5,611 nt of DNA from Marinilabiliaceae bacterium UBA5213. GTDB lineage: Bacteria; Bacteroidota; Bacteroidia; Bacteroidales; Marinilabiliaceae. The translations under genes were made by a program, and so were the position numbers. The stretch is taken from positions 1-5,611 of the forward strand of contig DHVH01000343.1 of NCBI GenBank assembly GCA_002412555.1. The letters are read 5' to 3'. Each line of letters begins with the position of its first letter. Position 1 is the stretch's first letter. Shown one piece after another: positions 1 through 5,611 of the stretch. The notes below the pieces were generated by a model. The model made no database searches, was not told the DNA's origin, and saw only the letters and a list, made by a program, of their open reading frames with translations.

Positions 1-419
1 CATTGCATGATTTCTGCGTCATCTTCATCATACAATACACTAATTTCCAATCCACGTATAAAACGGTTTGCATATTCAATGGCATTATAGGAAGCCTGCC
101 AATAACTGTTAATCTCACTTCCTTCACTGTCGCTGTCAAAACGTGCATAACTGTTGCGTGTAGCCACGTTGTTCGTGAACACCGTCATATCAACATCACT
201 ATTGAGAATGAATGTACGCTGGTAAGCATTTCCATAAAGGTTATTCACTAAAATTGAGGCGTAAACGCCATTTAATGCACGGTTGATTTCAGTTTTCTGA
301 CCGAACACAAAGTCTTCGCTGTAGGCAGAAGGTGAATCCACGTCGAGAAAATCTTTGCAGGATATACATGCGAATGCCAGTGTAATAAGTGCAAATATTG
401 TTAAATTCTTAATTTTCAT
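1..419 (-). CDS. SusD-like outer-membrane nutrient-binding lipoprotein, N-terminal part (3' truncated by window edge)
   Basis: The first 139 residues are visible and the frame stays open to the left edge; SusD family members are usually about 500-650 residues, so roughly a quarter is here. The start is the ATG at 419, 13 bp after the susC stop. It begins MKIKNLTIFALITLAFACISC, a lipoprotein signal peptide with the probable lipidated cysteine at residue 21, followed by KDFLDVDSPS, the typical mature SusD N-terminus. Cys18 is a less likely alternative. The segment SYWQASYNAIEYANRFI (about residues 105-121) matches the first TPR-like helix of the family (W, Y and the AN pair). By family knowledge the protein sits on the cell surface and caps the SusC barrel, helping to capture glycan. 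The bound sugar cannot be read from this fragment; pectin is inferred from the upstream esterase. It is almost certainly cotranscribed with susC. Confidence 0.95.
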   Translation of the reverse strand, partial: MKIKNLTIFALITLAFACISCKDFLDVDSPSAYSEDFVFGQKTEINRALNGVYASILVNNLYGNAYQRTFILNSDVDMTVFTNNVATRNSYARFDSDSEGSEINSYWQASYNAIEYANRFIRGLEISVLYDEDDAEIMQ

Positions 420-432
420 AACGATTTTATCT

Positions 433-3400
433 TTAAAATGTAATGTTCGTACCAACAACGAAGCTTCTGCTGCGTGGATAACGGTTGTAGTCCATGCCCG
501 GAGTTAAACCGGTCTGAATGTCAACTTCTGGATCGTATCCTGTATATCCGGTAATAATAAACAAGTTGGAAGCAGAAACGTAAAATCTGGCTCTGCTGAC
601 TCCTATTTTTTGAGTAAGATTATTTGGTAAGGTGTAGCCTACAGTCATGTCTTGACAACGCAGGAATGAACCATCTTCAATAAAGTACGAATGGGTTAAT
701 TTTGTTGTTACGTCGGCAGGATTCCAGAGGGTGCGCCCTTCATTTAGCTCACGGTACATATCAACAGAACCGTCTAAAAAGTATGCTTTATACATTGTTT
801 CACCGTCTATATCACGTGTATAGCGCCATCCTTTATCCGCAAACTCGGCCAGCCCGTTGTAAAATCTTCTGTTGTTGCCTTCGGAAGCAGCAAGCGTATA
901 TGATGTTGCATTGTTAACATCAAAATCAAGCATATAAACAAAGTTCATTGTTAAATCAAATGCTTTCCATTGACCATTTAATCCAAACCCTCCCTGTACT
1001 TTTGGGTTGGTATTACCAATTACCGTACGGTCATTTTCGGTAATGTAGCCATCACCATCCAGGTCCTTGAACTTAATCTTACCCGGAAGTGTGGCAATAC
1101 CCGAGTTGGAGCTGGCCGACACCTGGTTGATTAAGGTTTTATTACGTTCTACACCTTCTGCATCAACTGATGGAGCATTTTTGGATGTTCCATTTTCAGC
1201 TGCCGTGGATCCCCAGGGAAGAGCCTGAAGGTTTTGTGTAGGGTCGAAAAAAAATTCATCCATAGAATATAATCCGTCATATATAAAACCGTAGATCAAT
1301 CCTACTTCGTCGCCAACCCTTAAAGCGTAGTCGTTGAAGCTAGATTTCCATCTGTTGTTCTGATCCCAGATCACATCATCGGTATCGTTCAGTTTGTCAA
1401 TTTTCTTCTTATTCAAGCCCATCGTAAAATTTGCAGAGAGCACATAGTCACTTCTCCTTAGAATATCACCCGAAAGAGTCAATTCAAAACCTCTGCTGGT
1501 AACCTGTCCAATATTCTGCATTTGACTTGTGTAGCCCGTTGCTGAAGGGATGTCTGACTTGTAAAGCAGATCTTTGGTCGTGTTCCAGTATAATTCCGGT
1601 GTGATTGTCAGGCGTCCGTCAAGTATCGTGATATCAGCAGCAAGATTACGTGTTAGCGTGGTTTCCCATCTGATGTTTTTATTGGCAAATGTATTGCCTC
1701 CTCTATTACCGTACCACTGGTCACCGAATTGCGTTGTTTCACCGAAACCGGGTCCTCCGGTGGAATTAATCGTATACAAGTAACGCCACATGTCATTGTC
1801 AATATTGTTGTTACCCGACATACCGATGGCTGCTCTTATCTTTAAAAGATTAATCCATTCTTTATCGCTCAAGAAACCCTCCTCTGATAATACCCACGCA
1901 CCAGCAGCAGAAGTGAAATGTCCCCATTGATTTCCCGGAGCAAATTTCGTGGAACCATCTGCACGATATGTGATTGAGAGCAAGTACTTGTGTATAAAAT
2001 TATAATTTGCTTGTCCAAAGTAGGATAGCATGCGATCGGGCGTAGAAGTACTTGTATAGGAATCTTGGGGAGTTCCAAATCCCATATTATCCCATGCTTG
2101 TCGGGCTTCAAATGCCCTGGGGAAATAACGATTCTGCTGATAGTTAACCTTGTTTTGGTCATGAAAAACTTCTTGACCGATGAGCATGGAGAAATTATGG
2201 TCATTTTTTACGGTGAAATCGTAATTGACGGTGTTCGTCCATATGTATCTGAGCGAATGCCGTTTATCTACTCTGGCGACTGGTTGTGTGTTGTTGCTTT
2301 GTCCTTCACTTGTAAGCGCACCCCAAAAACGGTATTGATCCCTCCAATTTAAACCGATGGTAGCGGTTGAAGCAAGAACCAAACCTTCAATAGGTCTCCA
2401 ATTAAGTGAAAAAGCATTTGAATAATCATAGGAATACTTCCTTTGTTGGTTGATATTTATATCACTCTTTGGATTTGTGTAGGTGAATAGTTCCTCTTCA
2501 TCAGGATCTGCATAAGCGGGATCGACATACCCATATTCTCGTAAACCATTAGTAGGACGATATTGTAGTACATCAATAATACCTCCTGTACCTATATTAT
2601 CTCCACCCGCTCCTTCATCGCGACGAAATGTGAACTTTGGATTGATCTGCAGGGTTAGTTTTTTTGAAATGTCAATGGCTGTTTTGATGTTAAGGTTGGT
2701 TCTGCGAACTCCTGAACCCATAATAATCCCTTTATCTTCACTCTGGGTTAAGGAGAGGTTGAAACGCATGTTTTCACCGCCGCCTCCAATCGACACGTTG
2801 GTAGAATAATTGATCGGATTTTCACCCATCACCTCATCCTGCCAGTCATGAGTAGGTAAAGTTTGGTATAAATCCAAGTCATTGGGGTTGCCAAAGTTAG
2901 CCCTGAAAAATTTTGCGTTACTAGAACGGCTGCCATTGCTAGCAGACCACTCATATTGATAACGGGCAAATCTTTTTGCATCCATTAAATCCAGCCTCTT
3001 GGATAGATGGCTCGTAGAAAGATGGGAGTTTACACTAACCTGGATCTTACCCGATTTTGCTGATTTAGTGGTCACAACTACTACTCCATTGCTACCTTTT
3101 GCTCCGTATATGGCAGTAATAGAGGCATCTTTCAATACATCTATCGATGCGATATCGGTTGGTGGTATATCATTGATGTTACTTACCTGAAAACCGTCCA
3201 CTATATAAAGTGGCGCGTTACTCTGCGTTACTGACGTACCCCCTCTTACGCGGATATTGATGTCTGCTCCCGGAGCTCCATCCACGGTTGTAACCTGCAC
3301 ACCGGATATTTTACCCTGTAAGGCGACAGCGGCTGAGGTTACAGGAACGGCTGAAATTGTTACACCAGACACTGAGCCAACTGATCCTGTAAGATCTTTA

Positions 3401-3756
3401 CGAGCTATGCTCGTATAGCCAACCACCACCACCTCCTCAAGGGTAGATAAATCCTCTTCCAGGATGATGTCTACATTATTACCGGAAATGGGAACTTCTG
3501 CTTCTTTCATGCCAATATAAGAGACGGTCAGTGTTCTGGCAGTAGAAGGGACCGTCAGGGTGTAGTTGCCATCGATATCAGTGGCTGCACCAATTGTCGT
3601 GTTCTTTACCCGCACGTTGGCGCCTATGACAGGCTCACCGGAAGTGTCTTTCACGACTCCTTTTATTGTTCTCTCCTGTGCGGTGATCATCAGCGTACAG
3701 AGAAAAAATAGTAAACTGAAAAGTAGTTTCAGTTTCGTCATTTTGGAATAATTCAT
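433..3756 (-). CDS. SusC/RagA family TonB-dependent outer-membrane receptor, complete
   Basis: This is a 1107-residue outer-membrane transporter that imports glycan fragments using TonB/ExbBD energy. Residues 1-26 form a signal peptide (basic start, hydrophobic LLFSLLFFLCTLMITA, predicted cut before QERT). Residues 29 to about 100 are a CarboxypepD_reg-like beta-sandwich domain (IKGVVKDTSGEPVIGANV). The TonB box is EEVVVVGY near 107-114. The plug follows, with the family signatures VRGGTSV (170-176) and PLYIVDG (182-188), then VVVVTTKS. The rest is the beta-barrel, ending in GYTGYDPEV, RYPRSR and a final phenylalanine, as expected for BAM-inserted barrels. There is no STN domain, so signalling through an anti-sigma partner is unlikely. 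A calcium-loop-like DLDGDGYITEND lies at 898-909. The start at 3756 gives a short signal peptide and has GAAAG 4 bases upstream. ATGs at 3741 (five residues shorter) and 3822 (22 longer) are alternatives. Substrate is inferred from the neighbour only. Confidence 0.96.
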   Translation of the reverse strand: MNYSKMTKLKLLFSLLFFLCTLMITAQERTIKGVVKDTSGEPVIGANVRVKNTTIGAATDIDGNYTLTVPSTARTLTVSYIGMKEAEVPISGNNVDIILEEDLSTLEEVVVVGYTSIARKDLTGSVGSVSGVTISAVPVTSAAVALQGKISGVQVTTVDGAPGADINIRVRGGTSVTQSNAPLYIVDGFQVSNINDIPPTDIASIDVLKDASITAIYGAKGSNGVVVVTTKSAKSGKIQVSVNSHLSTSHLSKRLDLMDAKRFARYQYEWSASNGSRSSNAKFFRANFGNPNDLDLYQTLPTHDWQDEVMGENPINYSTNVSIGGGGENMRFNLSLTQSEDKGIIMGSGVRRTNLNIKTAIDISKKLTLQINPKFTFRRDEGAGGDNIGTGGIIDVLQYRPTNGLREYGYVDPAYADPDEEELFTYTNPKSDININQQRKYSYDYSNAFSLNWRPIEGLVLASTATIGLNWRDQYRFWGALTSEGQSNNTQPVARVDKRHSLRYIWTNTVNYDFTVKNDHNFSMLIGQEVFHDQNKVNYQQNRYFPRAFEARQAWDNMGFGTPQDSYTSTSTPDRMLSYFGQANYNFIHKYLLSITYRADGSTKFAPGNQWGHFTSAAGAWVLSEEGFLSDKEWINLLKIRAAIGMSGNNNIDNDMWRYLYTINSTGGPGFGETTQFGDQWYGNRGGNTFANKNIRWETTLTRNLAADITILDGRLTITPELYWNTTKDLLYKSDIPSATGYTSQMQNIGQVTSRGFELTLSGDILRRSDYVLSANFTMGLNKKKIDKLNDTDDVIWDQNNRWKSSFNDYALRVGDEVGLIYGFIYDGLYSMDEFFFDPTQNLQALPWGSTAAENGTSKNAPSVDAEGVERNKTLINQVSASSNSGIATLPGKIKFKDLDGDGYITENDRTVIGNTNPKVQGGFGLNGQWKAFDLTMNFVYMLDFDVNNATSYTLAASEGNNRRFYNGLAEFADKGWRYTRDIDGETMYKAYFLDGSVDMYRELNEGRTLWNPADVTTKLTHSYFIEDGSFLRCQDMTVGYTLPNNLTQKIGVSRARFYVSASNLFIITGYTGYDPEVDIQTGLTPGMDYNRYPRSRSFVVGTNITF

Positions 3757-3765
3757 GTTACTTTC
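3757..3765 (-). promoter_or_regulatory. Purine-rich leader segment supporting the susC start at 3756
   Basis: Minus-strand GAAAGTAAC directly precedes the ATG at 3756. The GAAAG (3761-3765) is a weak Shine-Dalgarno-like segment at short spacing. The ATG at 3741 is preceded by ATTCCAAA with no such purine run. Bacteroidota depend little on Shine-Dalgarno pairing, so this only tips the choice of start. Confidence 0.35.
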
Positions 3766-3891
3766 GTTTAAAGATGGATAATGAGATAAATTCAAATGTT
3801 TTATAAAGTTAACGCCCCCCATATTTCAGGCTTTATATTAGCGTTGTGTAACAAAAAAAAACAGATAATAGATATATTTTGCAATTTTAAT

Positions 3892-3920
3892 CAATATTAT
3901 GTTCCCCGTGGGGAGATAAA
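3892..3920 (-). promoter_or_regulatory. Weak Bacteroidales-type promoter candidate for susC
   Basis: TAATATTG (3892-3899, minus strand) matches the Bacteroides -7 consensus TAnnTTTG at all but one defined position. A TTTA (3917-3920) lies 17 bases upstream, where TTTG is expected at about 19-21 bases. If used, it would give a leader of roughly 130 bases, and the TCCCCGTGGGGA dyad would lie between the two elements. In such AT-rich DNA, near matches occur by chance, so this is tentative. Confidence 0.2.
3903..3914. repeat. 12-bp perfect dyad TCCCCGTGGGGA upstream of susC
   Basis: Arms TCCCC and GGGGA flank a central GT, the only perfect GC-rich dyad in an AT-rich gap. As RNA it could make only a four-pair stem with a tetraloop, and no T-tract follows directly. 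It is therefore a poor terminator, but it could serve as a protein-binding site or a small leader hairpin. On the minus strand it lies just upstream of the weak promoter-like match at 3892-3899. Function is unproven. Confidence 0.4.
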
Positions 3921-3984
3921 TTGGTTTTTAAGGGGTGTTGAATCGTTATTTATTTGATTTCTTTAACGTGATGATAATTCGCGA

Positions 3985-5611
3985 CTATCGATTAAAAAAA
4001 TCTTTGCCAAGAACCTTTTCCAGGGTATAGGTTTTTGCCTCCTCCTCACCGAGCTGCCGGGACCAGGATACCCTTTTGGTTGCATTTTCCTCCTCCTCAC
4101 CACATTTGTATTCTGCGTAATTCGTGCTTTCCTCATTCGATGCTTTTCCCCAGTTATGCCAACCCTCCGCTTTAATTACATCTCCCAACTTGCACGCAAT
4201 AAATACAACATGGGCATAAGGTCTCCAGGGACGACCCAGATAAAATGAATCCGGTTGATCACCCCAGATCCGGCATTGATTGAAAACGTATCCGAAAGGT
4301 TGATCCTCGGGGGTGGAGGCTGCTGTAATGTAACCGCTCTGTTTGCAATATATTTCGCATTCATCGAAGTATGCAACCGATGATCCGAAAATAAAATCGA
4401 CCGTACCTTCAATATAACAGTTTTTATAATATTGTTTACTCCCTGCTTTGTGGGTGTAGAGTGTATCCTGAAATCCCAAAAACCGGCAGTTGTAAAATGA
4501 AGCACGGTCGCTTCTCACAATGATGGCTACAGCCTGTCCTACCGGTCCTGCCGCATTTTCAAAGGTAATGTTTTCCGCGCTGAAATGATCGGGGCAGACA
4601 TATACACTGGCAGAACCTGAGGTGCCAATTTCATCTCCCAACAGGCTTTTCTTCGCTGCGAAGTTGTTGAAGGAGATCACAGTTTTGAACTTGTCTTCAC
4701 CTATCAATGACAGAGACTGCTTTGTGTCGGGGATGACGATTTTTTCCCGGTAAAAACCGTTCCGGATAAAGATGCGGGTCGGCTGTTTGCGGAAATCGGG
4801 TACCGCATCAACCGCCTCCTGCACAGTCCTGAAATCACCGCTGCCATCCTGTGCAACCACAAAATCATACTCTTTGGGATCGATATCGGTTTTTTTCTCA
4901 AATATTTTCCATAAAAAGTCGGCTGCATAATTCACCGTGGAGAGGTGCCAGGGGTGAAACAACCAGAAAGTATGCGGTGTATCTTCAAAAGTATGTACCT
5001 CTGTGTAGATTCCCAGGCTGTCAAGTTTCGCAATGTGCTCATCACGTCCATTGTGAAAACGGGGTATGGAGCTATTGATAAAGCAGACAGGTGCTGAATG
5101 CTTGTTTACCCAGTAGAGGGCCGAGGCAGCATTCCAGTTATCCGGTTTTTCAACGTAGGTCCCGCCAAGCCACTGTGCATCAACAGGCATAATCTCACCC
5201 GCATTGCGTGTTTTTTGTGCCCTTTCCACACTCTCCGGATGAATGAAGGTGGAGATGCCATCCATATTTACCACCGCTTTAATCAAATGTTGGTTGTTTT
5301 TGGTTCCAATCAATGCGGCAAGCTGTCCCCCAGCGGAACATCCGGAAACAGCAATTTTATCTCTTTCTATCCGGTAGGTCTCCGCATTCTCATGCAGCCA
5401 TTTCACAGCACAGTTCAAATCTTCTTCCCCTGCGGGAAAGAGCGTCTCCGGTATGAGGCGGTACTCCACGGTGGCGGTGACAAATCCTTTTTGAGCCAGG
5501 TTGATGGCCAATGCTTTCTGCATCTCGGGAGAACCGGAGTTCCAGCCTCCGCCATGTATCATCAGCACAGCAGGATAGGAGTGGTCATTGTGGGGACGGT
5601 AAACTGATAAT
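3985..5611 (-). CDS. Alpha/beta-hydrolase (BD-FAE-like esterase) fused to CE8 pectin methylesterase, N-terminus outside window
   Basis: 541 residues are visible, ending at TAG (3985-3987). The frame stays open to the right edge, giving LSVYRPHNDHSYPAV before the GTG at 5568, so that GTG is internal and the true start and any signal peptide are not seen. Domain 1 (about 1-235) is a serine esterase: oxyanion HGGGW at 19-23, nucleophile Ser92 in GCSAGG, likely Asp190 in GRDEH and His213 in TPHTF. This resembles BD-FAE-type acetyl/feruloyl esterases. Domain 2 (about 248-541) is a CE8 pectinesterase opening VVAQDGSGDFRTVQEAV. It has RNGFYREK (283-290), Gln359 in GQAVAI, Asp382 in FQDTLY, Asp405 in VDFIFG and Arg460/Trp462 in LGRPW, so the expected catalytic set is complete. 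CE8 removes methyl esters from homogalacturonan; domain 1 probably removes acetyl or feruloyl groups (inference). A secreted or periplasmic location is likely but unseen. The usual GPG-type segment near the C-terminus is replaced by acidic residues. Confidence 0.93.
   Translation of the reverse strand, partial: LSVYRPHNDHSYPAVLMIHGGGWNSGSPEMQKALAINLAQKGFVTATVEYRLIPETLFPAGEEDLNCAVKWLHENAETYRIERDKIAVSGCSAGGQLAALIGTKNNQHLIKAVVNMDGISTFIHPESVERAQKTRNAGEIMPVDAQWLGGTYVEKPDNWNAASALYWVNKHSAPVCFINSSIPRFHNGRDEHIAKLDSLGIYTEVHTFEDTPHTFWLFHPWHLSTVNYAADFLWKIFEKKTDIDPKEYDFVVAQDGSGDFRTVQEAVDAVPDFRKQPTRIFIRNGFYREKIVIPDTKQSLSLIGEDKFKTVISFNNFAAKKSLLGDEIGTSGSASVYVCPDHFSAENITFENAAGPVGQAVAIIVRSDRASFYNCRFLGFQDTLYTHKAGSKQYYKNCYIEGTVDFIFGSSVAYFDECEIYCKQSGYITAASTPEDQPFGYVFNQCRIWGDQPDSFYLGRPWRPYAHVVFIACKLGDVIKAEGWHNWGKASNEESTNYAEYKCGEEEENATKRVSWSRQLGEEEAKTYTLEKVLGKDFFNR
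4038..4101 (-). repeat. Pair of 13-bp direct repeats (4038-4050 and 4089-4101) inside the CE8 coding region
   Basis: The 13-mer CCTCCTCCTCACC (plus strand) occurs twice, 51 bp apart. The spacing is exactly 17 codons, so both copies are in the same frame and both encode Gly-Glu-Glu-Glu near the C-terminus of the pectinesterase domain. On the coding strand each copy contains AGGAGG. The match may reflect the shared Gly-Glu-Glu-Glu codons rather than a duplication. Confidence 0.6.

Larger units (their letters stand above)
3757..3984 (-). other. AT-rich intergenic region: 3' flank of the esterase gene and leader of the susC-susD pair
   Basis: This 228-bp gap contains no credible gene. Read on the minus strand it is very AT-rich except for isolated runs: CCCC (3932-3935), CCCC then GGGG in a small dyad (3904-3913), T9 (3853-3861) and G6 (3815-3820). 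No hairpin followed directly by a T-tract was found, so a conventional intrinsic terminator after the esterase is not evident. The gap is long enough for a separate susC promoter, but read-through from the esterase gene is equally compatible with what is seen. The in-frame ATG at 3822 would extend SusC by 22 hydrophilic residues ahead of the signal peptide, so I treat 3757-3822 as untranslated. Confidence 0.7.

Noticed and set aside
3..251. Plus-strand open frame of 82 codons
   Set aside because: It is antisense to the SusD-like gene, whose signal peptide and helix motif are clear in the opposite frame.
1869..2204. Minus-strand open frame of 111 codons inside susC
   Set aside because: It is an out-of-frame shadow of the SusC barrel region. 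The SusC frame is continuous and matches the family throughout.
433..3756. FecI/FecR-type signalling receptor
   Set aside because: The mature N-terminus goes directly into the CarboxypepD_reg-like domain. The STN domain needed to contact an anti-sigma factor is absent.
3804..3811. TAACTTTA as a susC -7 promoter element
   Set aside because: It matches the consensus at all but one defined position, but no TTTG-like element lies at the right distance upstream, and AT-rich DNA gives such matches by chance.
3903..3914. Intrinsic terminator for the esterase gene
   Set aside because: The stem is at most four or five pairs with a tiny loop, and it is followed by mixed AT sequence. The T9 run is more than 40 bases further on.
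3757..3984. Invertible promoter flanked by inverted repeats
   Set aside because: Such switches are known at Bacteroides surface loci, but I found no pair of inverted repeats flanking a segment of this gap, and no recombinase gene is in view.
5566..5568. GTG at 5568 as the start of the esterase
   Set aside because: The same frame continues upstream to the window edge with SVYRP and SYPAV, residues typical of the strand just before the HGGGW motif. A start here would cut into the hydrolase fold.
5098..5607. Plus-strand open frame of 169 codons
   Set aside because: It lies wholly antisense to the hydrolase domain, whose catalytic motifs are intact. Its translation has no recognisable motif or plausible gene context.

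Overview
The window looks like Bacteroidota DNA, most likely Bacteroidales. It holds a SusC/RagA-type TonB-dependent receptor immediately followed by a SusD-like lipoprotein. The coding DNA is only moderately GC-rich, the intergenic DNA is strongly AT-rich, and strong Shine-Dalgarno sites are absent. A family such as Dysgonomonadaceae or Bacteroidaceae is possible, but the sequence alone does not settle it.

All three genes lie on the minus strand and read from right to left. At the right edge (3985-5611) is the 3' part of a two-domain carbohydrate esterase: an alpha/beta-hydrolase (BD-FAE/acetylesterase type) joined by a very short linker to a complete family CE8 pectin methylesterase. Its N-terminus lies beyond the window. 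Next is an AT-rich gap of 228 bp with short G/C runs (3757-3984). Then comes a full-length SusC-like outer-membrane receptor (433-3756). After a 13-bp gap, the N-terminal 139 residues of a SusD-like lipoprotein (1-419) run off the left edge.

This is part of a polysaccharide utilization locus (PUL). The CE8 domain points to pectin (homogalacturonan). The inferred division of labour is that the esterase strips acyl and methyl decorations, SusD binds glycan at the surface, and SusC imports oligosaccharides using TonB energy. No polysaccharide lyase, glycoside hydrolase or regulator is visible, so the pectin assignment rests on the esterase gene alone.

No RNA gene, CRISPR array, insertion sequence or wholly new system was found. 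The points most worth a second look are the double-esterase fusion, the replaced GPG-type segment near its C-terminus, and the G/C-run pattern in the susC leader.
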